Shown one piece after another: positions 38,737 to 47,700 of a DNA stretch of 53,882 nucleotides. The notes under the pieces are model-generated. The model had not been told where the DNA came from, searched no databases, and was given only the letters and a program-made list of their open reading frames with translations. A program made the translations under genes and the position numbers. Numbering within the stretch: the first letter of the stretch is position 1; the number at the start of each line of letters is the position of its first letter. The DNA lies in NCBI GenBank assembly GCA_013360585.1, contig JABWBH010000028.1, forward strand, positions 1 through 53,882, written 5' to 3'. The stretch is from Phycisphaerae bacterium (GTDB lineage: Bacteria; Planctomycetota; Phycisphaerae; UBA1845).

Positions 38737-39022
38737 CGGGACGACGCGCCGCTCACCGCACGTTTTGTTCGAAACGCGGTCACTTCGGCGTATTCGCCGA
38801 GCGCTCCCTATCCCAACCCTCAACGCAACATAAGATATATTATAGGACGTATAAAGGCACGTCAGCAGGGGGGGATCGCACCCCTGGCGGCTCTCGCCAG
38901 CACAGCCTGAAGCCATCACCGGAGCCTGGCATATTGAATCTCCGACTCCTGATGATGACTCCGGGCTCTTTGACACCGGGTCGTTAGCGCCGGATGTGGA
39001 TCGGTTTCGCACAAACCAGCCG
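38737..39022. other. Gene-free stretch with AT-rich patch and hairpins
   Basis: Contains an AT-rich patch about 38831-38856 and possible stems CAGGGG/CCCCTG (38866-38886) and CTGGCG/CGCCAG (38884-38900). A minus-strand TATAAT lies at 38839-38844, but its -35 is poor. No protein or tRNA is recognisable. A small structured RNA cannot be ruled out. Confidence 0.35.
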
Positions 39023-39631
39023 CTACGAGCGTTTTCCGCTTCGTCGCAGACGGGAGACCCCCGATGCAGTTCTCAGCCAGCTCCGCAGCAGCGTTCGTCC
39101 AAGGCTGGTAATCCGGTATTCGTCTCGCTCGTACCGGTACATCAATTCAAAGGTCACCAGCGCGCGGACGTGATGATACAGCGGTCCTGAGGCGTGTCCG
39201 GCGGCGGCGCACAAGGCCTGATACGTCGCCGGGCCGGTGAGCAGACGACTCAGAATCCTCAAGCGGGCTGCGTGTCCGAGGGCGTTGGCCAACCCCGCAG
39301 CATACGTCAGTCCCGGATTCGACGCCGATCTGCGTGCGGCATCGCGTCGCTTCGCACGCCGGTTGGGATGCCGCCCCGCGTCGCCGCCCGCGGTCGGGCG
39401 GCGACGTGCATGCGTTGACGGGCGTTCCGGGGTCGCTGCGGCGACGCGTCGGAACCGGCGTTTCCCGGTTTGAGCGACCGCCCGGCGACGCGCGGTGCGG
39501 ATCCCCTGCCGCGTGCTCCGTTTTCCGCTCGGTTTTCGGCTCGGTTTCCCGCGTGTTCGTCGCGTTGCGTCGCCCACGCGATGCACGGATCGCCGCTTCT
39601 GCCCCCCCCGCCGCCTCACTGACGATGTCAT
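39023..39631 (-). CDS. Winged-helix regulator with a long basic N-terminal tail
   Basis: The last ~85 residues are an ArsR-type winged helix: AGLANALGHAARLRILSRLLTGPATYQALCAAAGHASGPLYHHVRAL and a wing with RYERDEYRITSLGRTLL. The first ~115 residues are a lysine/arginine-rich, unstructured tail (for example RRTRGKPSRKPSGKRSTRQG), unusual for this family and reminiscent of DNA-coating proteins. The regulator probably binds promoter DNA as a dimer. Start at 39631 is preceded by AGGAGA; an in-frame ATG at 39667 is less well placed. No metal-binding cysteine motif is visible. Confidence 0.7.
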   Translation of the reverse strand: MTSSVRRRGGQKRRSVHRVGDATRRTRGKPSRKPSGKRSTRQGIRTARRRAVAQTGKRRFRRVAAATPERPSTHARRRPTAGGDAGRHPNRRAKRRDAARRSASNPGLTYAAGLANALGHAARLRILSRLLTGPATYQALCAAAGHASGPLYHHVRALVTFELMYRYERDEYRITSLGRTLLRSWLRTASGVSRLRRSGKRS

Positions 39632-39750
39632 GCCCGTCTCTCCTGGTTCCAGCCCCCCCGTCGTCATCCCGGACTCACGCTGATGAACCTGCGTCCATCC
39701 GATTCTTCCTGCATCCTATCCCCGCCGCCACGGAGCGTCAACTCAAGGCA

Positions 39751-39794
39751 ATGTATAATATTAAAATGTTATTATGTTATAATATTATATTATG
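39751..39794 (-). promoter_or_regulatory. AT-rich island with repeated TATAATATTA, likely promoter/operator
   Basis: Two copies of TATAATATTA (39754-39763 and 39778-39787) lie 24 bases apart in a stretch that is almost purely A and T, in a genome that is otherwise GC-rich. Their palindromic character suits a regulator dimer, and the island is ~120 bases upstream of the winged-helix gene, which could repress its own expression. Promoter activity is inferred only. Confidence 0.5.
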
Positions 39795-39839
39795 TGTAAA
39801 TTGACTGATGCGGATTGATGCGACGCGATGAAGCGCAAC

Positions 39840-40568
39840 TCAATCCTGATTTCCGGGTTCCGTCAGAAGCGCGGCGACCTCCGCCGTCGGCAGCACGGCC
39901 GTCCGGACATCCGCAAGCGACTTGAGCCCGTCGATCGTCCAGGCGGATTGCAGGGTGAAAGATCCGACCGCCGTGCGGCACAGCCGGGTCAGACATCCGC
40001 CCGTGCCCAGGCGCTCCCCCACGTCCCGGATCAGCGACCGCACATAGGTCCCCCGCCCGCAATGCAACTCGAAGCTTACGACCGGCCACGCATATTGCCG
40101 GACTTCGATCGCGTCGATGCGGACCGGGCGAGGTTTCAGGTCCGGCATGATTCCCTTGCGCGCGTCCTTGTACGCCGCCCGCCCCCCCACCTTGATCGCG
40201 CTGAACGCCGGAGGGACCTGCTCGACGCGGCCGACAAGCGACGCGAACGCCGCCGCCACCTCCGACGCCGACGGCGCTGCATGCACCGTGACATCCCGCA
40301 CCGGCTCGTCGAGATCGAAACTGTCGCTGGTGATGTCGAGCCTCGCCTCGGCGACGTACGCCTTCGGCAGGTTCATCAGCCGCTCGACCAGTTTCGTCGC
40401 CCGCCCCAGGCAGATCAGAAGGACGCCCGTCGCCGCCGGATCCAGCGTCCCCGCGTGCCCGCTTTTGCGCTGCCGCGTGATCGCCCGCACTTTGTAAAGC
40501 GCCTTGGCGGAGGTCACGCCCGGCGGCTTGTTCAACACGATCAGCCCGTCCAGCGGCTCGCTCGTCAT
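39840..40568 (-). CDS. truB: tRNA pseudouridine-55 synthase
   Basis: Motif GLIVLNKPPGVTSAKAL at the start, catalytic HAGTLDPAATGVLLICLG (with the essential aspartate), PPAFSAIKVGGRAAYKDARKG, and a C-terminal RGTYVRSLIRDVGE. TruB isomerises U55 in the T loop of tRNAs. The N-terminal catalytic domain is complete, and the C-terminal PUA-like domain is short or lost (242 residues against ~300 in E. coli). The start at 40568 overlaps the aminopeptidase stop (ATGA), so it is well supported. Confidence 0.9.
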   Translation of the reverse strand: MTSEPLDGLIVLNKPPGVTSAKALYKVRAITRQRKSGHAGTLDPAATGVLLICLGRATKLVERLMNLPKAYVAEARLDITSDSFDLDEPVRDVTVHAAPSASEVAAAFASLVGRVEQVPPAFSAIKVGGRAAYKDARKGIMPDLKPRPVRIDAIEVRQYAWPVVSFELHCGRGTYVRSLIRDVGERLGTGGCLTRLCRTAVGSFTLQSAWTIDGLKSLADVRTAVLPTAEVAALLTEPGNQD

Positions 40569-41707
40569 GCCCGTCCCGCCGGCTGCGGGAAGTCGGCGCG
40601 AAGAAAGCGGCCATCGCGGTAGATCGGCTTCCCGTCCGCCTCGATCACGCCCCCCTTCCGCAGATCGCACACCAGATCCCAGTGCAACGCGGACTCGTTG
40701 CGCCCACCGGACTCCGGGTACGCCGCGCCCAGCGCCATGTGAAACGTCCCGCCGATCTTCTCATCAAAAAGCGTATTCCGCGTGAACCGTCGCACCGCGT
40801 AGTTCGTGCCGATCGCCAGTTCGCCCAGCACTCGCGCGCCGGCGTCCTGATCCAGCATCTTGAAGAGGAAGTCCTCGCCCTTCGTCGCCGATGCGTCCAC
40901 GACGCGCCCGCCCGAGAACTTCAGCCGCACGTCGCACACCTCGCGACCGCCGTGGACCGCCGGAAAATTGAAGCGCACTTCGCCTTCGGTGGCGTCCTCG
41001 ATCGGACCGGTGAACACCTCGCCGTCGGGGAAATTGTTTTCCCCGTCGCAGTTGATCCACCGCCGCCCGCGCACGCCGAAACGAATGTCAGTCCCCCCCG
41101 GCGCGGTCACTCGGATCACGCGTGCCTTCTCAAGCCGATCCGCCAGCTTCTGCTGCGCCGCGCTGAGTTTCCGCCACGCCGCGACCGGATCACGCAGGTG
41201 CAGAAGTCCCGCCTCGAACACGAAGTCCGCGTACTCCGCCAGGGACATCTCCGCGTCCTGAGCACTCGCCGCACAAGGGTACTGCGTGCCGACCCAGCGC
41301 AGGCGGTCCTTCTTCGCCGCCGCCCGCGTCAGCAGCGTGTCCAGAATCGGCCGTGACGCCGTCTGCCGCATCGCCTGGCGCCGCGGATCCACGTTCGACA
41401 GCGCCCGCGTGTTGTCCGATCCCCAGATGCCGATGTATCCGTCCACCTGCTGCATCTCCGCCAGATCAAACGCATCCAGCCGGCGCAGTTGATGCGGCTT
41501 GCCCCGCTTCAGCAGGATCTCCTCGCACGCCTCCGCCGTCAGCCTCACCACCGGATGTCCCCCGGCCTCGAGGATCTCCCGGTAGAGCGCCGCCACCAGC
41601 GGCTCGCAGACGGTCGCGCCCTTGATCCGCACAACGTCGCCGCGCCGCACCTTCACCGAGTATTGAACAAGAACCCGGGCAAGACGCTCAAGACGTGGAT
41701 CGATCAT
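40565..41707 (-). CDS. M29-like aminopeptidase
   Basis: The metal-binding pattern of M29 thermophilic aminopeptidases is present: GEVFTGPIEDATEG, ATKGEDFLFKMLDQD, ELAIGTN, and GTFHMALGAAYPESGGRNESALHWDL. Two metal ions would be held by glutamate, histidine and aspartate residues in these motifs. It removes N-terminal residues in the cytoplasm. The start at 41707 follows AGGGGCG at moderate distance; a longer frame to 41782 would overlap the preceding gene. It is probably co-transcribed with truB and the 926-residue secreted protein gene upstream. Confidence 0.8.
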   Translation of the reverse strand: MIDPRLERLARVLVQYSVKVRRGDVVRIKGATVCEPLVAALYREILEAGGHPVVRLTAEACEEILLKRGKPHQLRRLDAFDLAEMQQVDGYIGIWGSDNTRALSNVDPRRQAMRQTASRPILDTLLTRAAAKKDRLRWVGTQYPCAASAQDAEMSLAEYADFVFEAGLLHLRDPVAAWRKLSAAQQKLADRLEKARVIRVTAPGGTDIRFGVRGRRWINCDGENNFPDGEVFTGPIEDATEGEVRFNFPAVHGGREVCDVRLKFSGGRVVDASATKGEDFLFKMLDQDAGARVLGELAIGTNYAVRRFTRNTLFDEKIGGTFHMALGAAYPESGGRNESALHWDLVCDLRKGGVIEADGKPIYRDGRFLRADFPQPAGRA

Positions 41708-41768
41708 GCTTCGTTCGCCCCTGTGCGCTGCGCCGTCTCGGAAGGCCGCCGACGCTGAATCTCGGCCG

Positions 41769-44549
41769 TCAAGGCGCCGCAACGTCCAGATTATGAATCC
41801 GCGGTCCGTTCAACTCACGCAGCCCGAGACGCACCACCCGATCCGCCTCTCGCGGCATCGCAGGGAACGCATACTCCTCGACCCGGGTCTGCCCGGGAGA
41901 GATATCCAGGATGTTCCGGTACTGTCGCGGTCGCCCCGCCGTCGCCGCAAATCCCCGGAAAGAGAGCTTCTCCGCCGTCCGATTGTGAACCACATGCCGC
42001 ACGAGGATCGAGTTGCCCCGTCGGAACGCCGTGCCCCAGACCTCCAGACCGGCGATCCCCAGCTCCAGCGGAACCTCCGTCTCAAACACCCGCGCCTTCG
42101 GACCGTCGACCGTAACCTTGACCGCCAGCTTCTTCACGCCCGCCGACGCCGCGCTCGGATACCGCAGTTCGACAGGATACCCGACGCTGCCCCCCGGCGG
42201 TACATCGAAGCGGAAGGACGCCGGACGCGCCTCCCACTCCGGCGGCGTGCCGATCTCCACCGTCCCCGCCATCGCCCGACCGGTCGGGTTGCCCAGTTCC
42301 AGCGTTCGACTTTGCGGCTCGATGCTGAAGGGCAGCGTCGCCGGCTCAAAGCGGATCCGGTCCACAAAGGCGAACGTCCACGCCTCCGCCCCCTCCACCA
42401 GCACCGGCATCGTCGTCAATGTCACCTTCAGCCGCCCGTCATCCGTCATCTCAGGAGCCGACTGCCTTCCCCACAAATCCACCACCGCGTCCGGATCGCC
42501 CACCTGAATGACGTGCTCGCGCCCCTGATATCCCGCCCCCTCATCCCACAACGCTACCGACGCCCGATCCCCCTCGACGAACACCAGAGCCTTCGCCGAC
42601 TGCCCGAACTTCACCGCGGGGCCCGCCTTCGCATCGGCAATGACGTCGGTGATCGTCCGCAGCAGGACGAACGTCTCCCTCGGAACAACCGCCCCGTCGC
42701 CGGGCGCGACCCCCCACGTCTGCGGCACGTACACCGTCCCCGTCGCCGCGTGACGGGCGAGCACCACGCGCTGCGCCCACCGCGCCAGCGCCGGAAGTCG
42801 CTCGTACGCCCCATCCCCGTCCCCTGGGAGAAAAACATCGATCCCTTCCCCGAATACCTTTTCAAAACGTGCAACCTGCCCGGCAAGGTGCGCCCCCCCC
42901 ACCTCGCGCCCGATCGTCAGGCAGGTTCGCTCCCGATCTCCCTCCGTCGGTGCGCGATCCAGCGACGTCGCTTCGGGGACGCTCAGGATCGGCGAACTGA
43001 GAAATCGGTTCATCTCCTCCCGGAGATGCTGCGTCGCCGTCGGAAGGCCGCCGCTCAGCAGCAGATCAAAATCTCCGTCCTGCCCCGCCTGCCACGCGCT
43101 GATCACCGTCGCGTTGGGCGCCACCACATCTTCCAGATCGCGCCGCCAACCCGCCGCGTCGGTGTTCAATAACTCCGGCAGCGACGGCGGATAGGCGCCA
43201 GCCTCCTCCGCGATGCGATCCGGAATCCCGCTGAAAACTCCCGTCAGATGAAACCCCGACCGCACCAGGCGAAGCAGCGACGCATCCGTGCCCAGTTGGC
43301 TGCCCGAAGCGAGCGGATCCTGAACGTCCGCCCCGCGAGACCGCGGCCACAGCGGTAGCTTCGCCGATCTTACGCCCTGCGCAATCAGGAGGTCCGCCTC
43401 GAGACGCAGCGGCGCGCGGTCGCCCGGATCCAGCGCCATCCCGAATGAACGCGCCGCCGAAACGGGACGGTCCTGCCTCTGCCGCGCGAGCGTCACAAAC
43501 GTCCGCTCCCACTGCGAGAGCGCTTCGCCTTCCACCGACACCCGCAGCACCGCGCGATACGCCCCCGGTGGAAACGCCTGCGGCAGGATGCGCAGCGATT
43601 TCGCTCCCGCACGCCCCCCCCGCGCCGCCATCTCGGAATGCACCACCGTCCCCTCTACATCGAACACCTCGAGCGAGCAGTCCGCGCCGGCCTCATCGAA
43701 TGTGTTGACGACGAACTCGATCCCCGACGGATCCCCCGCCTCGAAGACATTCATCTCGTTTCCCGCGATCACATCGACCGTCGGCAGAACGTGGATCGAC
43801 ACGTCGTCCAGCCAGACCCGCGCGCTGACATCCTTGAAGGCGACGTGGCCTTGCCGTTGCGGCGACCGATCCCACGTCTCCTCCTGAAGCAGCGCGAGCA
43901 TCAGCTCGATCGAATGCGCCTCCGTCGGCGCCGCCGGCATCAGCAGGTGAACCTCGCGCCACTCCTTTTTCCCTCCGTCATCCGCCAGCCACACCGACTG
44001 CGTGAGCGTCTCCTCCAGCGGCTCCCTCTCCGCGTTCACGTAGTACGCCGACAGAACGACCCGGGCATGAATCACCCCCTCGGTCCGGACGAATCCGTTG
44101 ATGCGATAGCTGCGCCGGGGGCGCACCGGCGTCGCCGGACCCCGGTAGGCGTAGGCGACGTTGCGCCCGCTCGACGTCAGTCTGAAACTCGGCGGCGCTG
44201 AGCGCCCCACCCCCACGTCGAATTCTCCGACCGCAAACGTCGGAAATCCCGCCGAACGCACCGCCTCCCAGAACATCGGCGTGTCTTCCAGGTTCCCCAG
44301 CGCCCTCTCGTTGAAGTCGAAGTGATGCAACTCTCGCGTCGTCTCAGGGGACGCGGCGGAAGACCCACCGGCTGCGGGGGGCTCGCGCTTTTCCGCGATT
44401 GCGTCCACCTGCGCCGCAGCGCGTGGCGCGACGGAAAGGACGCCGATCGCCGCAAGCAACCGCACCCGAGACGCTGCTACGCTCCGCCAGACGCCAACCC
44501 CGAGTCTGACTTTCCTTCGCGGCACGTTCTGTTTTCTGCTGAAATCCAC
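41769..44549 (-). CDS. Large secreted protein, probable carbohydrate-active
   Basis: 926 residues. An N-terminal membrane/signal stretch (RLLAAIGVLSVAPRAAA) is followed by a carbohydrate-binding-like jelly-roll region (~residues 70-250, FDFNERALGNLEDTPMFWE and WLDDVSIHVLPTV), a central part that recalls TIM-barrel glycosidases (for example SGFHLTGVFSGIP and VISAWQAGQDGDFDLLL) and two C-terminal immunoglobulin-like segments with NPTGRAMAGTVEIGTPPEWEARP. I do not see a confident catalytic motif, so enzyme activity is not established. It may be a binding or structural relative. The gene leads the operon with the aminopeptidase and TruB. Confidence 0.55.
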   Translation of the reverse strand: MDFSRKQNVPRRKVRLGVGVWRSVAASRVRLLAAIGVLSVAPRAAAQVDAIAEKREPPAAGGSSAASPETTRELHHFDFNERALGNLEDTPMFWEAVRSAGFPTFAVGEFDVGVGRSAPPSFRLTSSGRNVAYAYRGPATPVRPRRSYRINGFVRTEGVIHARVVLSAYYVNAEREPLEETLTQSVWLADDGGKKEWREVHLLMPAAPTEAHSIELMLALLQEETWDRSPQRQGHVAFKDVSARVWLDDVSIHVLPTVDVIAGNEMNVFEAGDPSGIEFVVNTFDEAGADCSLEVFDVEGTVVHSEMAARGGRAGAKSLRILPQAFPPGAYRAVLRVSVEGEALSQWERTFVTLARQRQDRPVSAARSFGMALDPGDRAPLRLEADLLIAQGVRSAKLPLWPRSRGADVQDPLASGSQLGTDASLLRLVRSGFHLTGVFSGIPDRIAEEAGAYPPSLPELLNTDAAGWRRDLEDVVAPNATVISAWQAGQDGDFDLLLSGGLPTATQHLREEMNRFLSSPILSVPEATSLDRAPTEGDRERTCLTIGREVGGAHLAGQVARFEKVFGEGIDVFLPGDGDGAYERLPALARWAQRVVLARHAATGTVYVPQTWGVAPGDGAVVPRETFVLLRTITDVIADAKAGPAVKFGQSAKALVFVEGDRASVALWDEGAGYQGREHVIQVGDPDAVVDLWGRQSAPEMTDDGRLKVTLTTMPVLVEGAEAWTFAFVDRIRFEPATLPFSIEPQSRTLELGNPTGRAMAGTVEIGTPPEWEARPASFRFDVPPGGSVGYPVELRYPSAASAGVKKLAVKVTVDGPKARVFETEVPLELGIAGLEVWGTAFRRGNSILVRHVVHNRTAEKLSFRGFAATAGRPRQYRNILDISPGQTRVEEYAFPAMPREADRVVRLGLRELNGPRIHNLDVAAP

Positions 44550-44718
44550 CCCCTTTTATCGACCGAAGACGAGAACCCCTTCCGGAGCGCCGACTCCGCT
44601 TCCCCCGCGCGACCGATATTCTCAGCGCAACTGTCCCAGCCACGGCATGCAAAGCTGAATCTGCTTCGACATCCTCTCATGCGGGTGCCCGACGGTGCTC
44701 CGCTCAGCGCAAGAAAAA

Positions 44719-44742
44719 GCCCGGAGGCGCGTGCCTCCGGGC
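44719..44742 (-). terminator. Rho-independent terminator of the 1516-residue gene
   Basis: Perfect 10-base stem GCCCGGAGGC / GCCTCCGGGC with a four-base loop. On the minus strand the stem is followed by TTTTTCTT (plus strand AAGAAAAA at 44711-44718). It lies 52 bases past the FG-GAP gene stop at 44795. The rest of the ~245-base gap up to that gene shows nothing. Confidence 0.85.
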
Positions 44743-44794
44743 GTCCTGGTTCAGCTCTCAACCGGACGTCCGGCGTCAACCGGACGACTCCGCA

Positions 44795-47700
44795 TCACAT
44801 CTCCGGCAGCGTTCCGCCGTAGATGATGTACACCTCGCCGCCGTTGCGGACGCCTTCGCCGGTGATGCGGTCGCGCCGCGGATCGGCCAGGATTGAGCCG
44901 AGCGCGATGTCGCCCTTTCCGTCGCCGTCGAGGTCGCCCGCACGGGCGACGCCGTAAGAGCGTCCCTTCCCGGTCTTTGAGGACGTGCCACCGATGCTGG
45001 TGTCGCCGGCATCGCCGCCACCCAAGTAGTCCCCGGCGCGACGTCCGGCGACGATCAGGCCCCGCAAGTGATCGGACCCCAGCGACCGGATACTAAGCGT
45101 TCGCCGAGTCGCATCAGCGTCCTCAAGCAACTCGCTGAAGTCGTTGGCTCCCGAGATAAGATAGGCTACGCCCGCCCGTGACAGGTTGTTGTCAAACCCG
45201 ACGAGATTCTCTTCTCCGGCGATGTCATCGCGGATTCCATCATAATCCAGATCCAGACCCGGTTCCGTAAGGTCATCAACGGCGTCCGTCGGGGTCGGAT
45301 CAAACCGTGGTCCGGCGCCGGGGGCAGTGACCAGCATATCGTTCATGCCGTCACCATCCACATCGCCCACGTCGACGACGTTGAACCCGAACCAACCGCT
45401 GGCGTCCAGATCGTTGCCGGTAATGAGCACGGCGCGTCCGGTGCGCAGCAACTCATCCACGCTGATACCCCCCGCCGGCGTCACCAGGGTCGGATGCGAA
45501 AAGATGATCAGGATCGCGCCGACGTCGGCTGTCGTTCCCTGCCCGTCGCGCCGGGCCACGTCGGCGCGAGGAGCGCTGATGACCAAGTCCGATCTCCCAT
45601 CGTGATTGAAGTCGACCCCCGTGGCCACCGAGAACCCGAACTGCGCGCCGTCTCCTCGCGTCCAGTTCACCAGGATGCCGTTCAGGCGGTTCGGATCATT
45701 CGGCGCCAACGCCAGCTTATCCAGCACGTAGTCGCCTTCGATGGCCTTGTCGCGGCGGAAGGCCACATACAGATGCCCGTCGCCCTCCGGAGACCCCGCC
45801 GCAATGTCATTGCGGCCGTCGCCATTGAAATCATCCACGCCGATCACGCGTTGAAGCTGTTCGTTGGCGCGTCCGATGATGCGCACGGCGTCCAGGCTTT
45901 CGATGCGACCCCAAGCCGGCTGGCTGTTGGCGTAGTTTAATTGATTATCGCACTCATCGATGTTCCGGACATTGCTGCCGCCAATCTCGATGGTTTCGCT
46001 GTGGCTTGGCGTTCCGATCATGTACTGATGCGGTTTCGGCGCCAGCGCACGAGGAACAGTATCCCCGCTGAACTGCAGATCCTCCCAGAGATTGTACGGC
46101 GACCTCCGGCGGAGTTCGCCTTCAACCCAGTCAAATTCGAAGTCGAACATGTAAAACATGCCGGTGCGCGGCAGCGGATCGGGGCAACCGTCGCCATCCG
46201 TATCCAGCATGCCAGCCACCTCCCCATCAATGGGGCTCACGACGCACTCGCCGTCGATAAGTCGGACGGTCGGGACTGCGACGGCGCGGCCCGGAGCGCT
46301 GACGATCAGGTCGCCCGTTCCCTGGCCGACTTGGTTGCTGTAGGAAATATCCGAACCGAAACGATCGTCTTCAGTGCGGAACGAACCGTCCTGGTTCAGG
46401 AGGGGGTTGGTTCGGTGGTCCGCCTTGTTGTCCTTCTTGCTCAAGCCGATGATCCGCGCGCCCAACGGCTCGATCGCGTAGTTGTACACGCCGCCCGCGC
46501 CATCCTGACCCGGTTTGACCACCCATGTCGTGTAAAACCCGCTCTGTCCCGCGAGACCGACGTTGGAGAAGAAATTGAGACCCCGGCGCAGCTCGCCCAA
46601 CCCGATCCGACACACCTGATTTCCATACAAGTCATACGAATAAAAGTCGCTTGAACCCTCCCAGCCGGGGAGAGGATCGAGACACGTCATCGGATCGAAC
46701 ACGTACGGACACCCGATCGGTGCGAACGAAGCACCGTGCAGGATATCATAGACGCAAGGCCCGTAAACGCTGTTGCAATCCCATCCCTGTCCGCAATAGA
46801 ACAGACTGAACCATGAATCGGCCAGCGGAGCAACGAATCCCGTACTGGCTCCGTAGCTGGTCATCGCATCGTAAAGACCGTCGTTGATTTCATCGGGACA
46901 ACTGCACCAGCCCGCACAACCGAGCGGCGTGTCTCCACCAAAGGTTTCACAGTGGCCGCCGCAGGTATCCTCCATCCCGCAGATAACCTGCATGTTGTCG
47001 GGGTTCGGATCGCATGCCGGCCAGCAGGGGTTTTGTCCGGCCACGTCCTGGAAGCCGCAGGCGTCGATCCCGTAGAAACTCGCAAAGGCCGCGGAGTGCA
47101 GGCTTGCGAAATCCTGCCCGACTTCGTCAAGGAAGACGACATGGGCCAGATCCGGATCCAGCGGGCTGCTGAGCACCGTGTTTTTGCTGCTGACGATGAT
47201 GATCCCGCCCCGGAGAAACTGCGTGGGTTTCTCCAGCGGACCGAAGTATCCACGCGAAAACGTGCGCGGAACGCCGAACACCAATTCCGGTTGCCCGTCA
47301 TTGTCCAGATCCGGAATCACCCCGATCGCCGCGATGCCCTCCGTTTGCTCACGGAAATCCGGCGTTTCAGGGGTGCGCACGCCGACGAAAACCACCCCCG
47401 TCAGGTTGCGCCCGATCGTGTTCAGGTTGTACCTTCCCGACAAGCGCTCTCCGCCGTAAAGCAGATACGCCTCGCCTTCGCCTACGCCCGACGGATTCTT
47501 GAAGTGCGGCTTGGCGTAACGCGAGTTGATCATGAGCTCGTCGCGCCCGTCACTATTCATGTCCGGGACGGCCGCCAGCGACGTGCCGGCATTATCCTCG
47601 TAGTTCACGCCTTCCAGGATCGCGCCATCGATCCGTGCCTGCGACCGGGCGAATTCGCCCAGCCACAGCGTCGGCGGCAGCGTCGTCACGCGAACGTCCG

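Noticed and set aside
38737-39022. tRNA or SRP-like RNA in the gene-free stretch
   Set aside because: No T-loop, anticodon arm or conserved small-RNA core found by eye; only short hairpins.
41706-43172. 488-residue open frame antisense to the 926-residue secreted protein
   Set aside because: Shadow frame rich in arginine and proline; the opposite strand has a signal peptide and beta domains.
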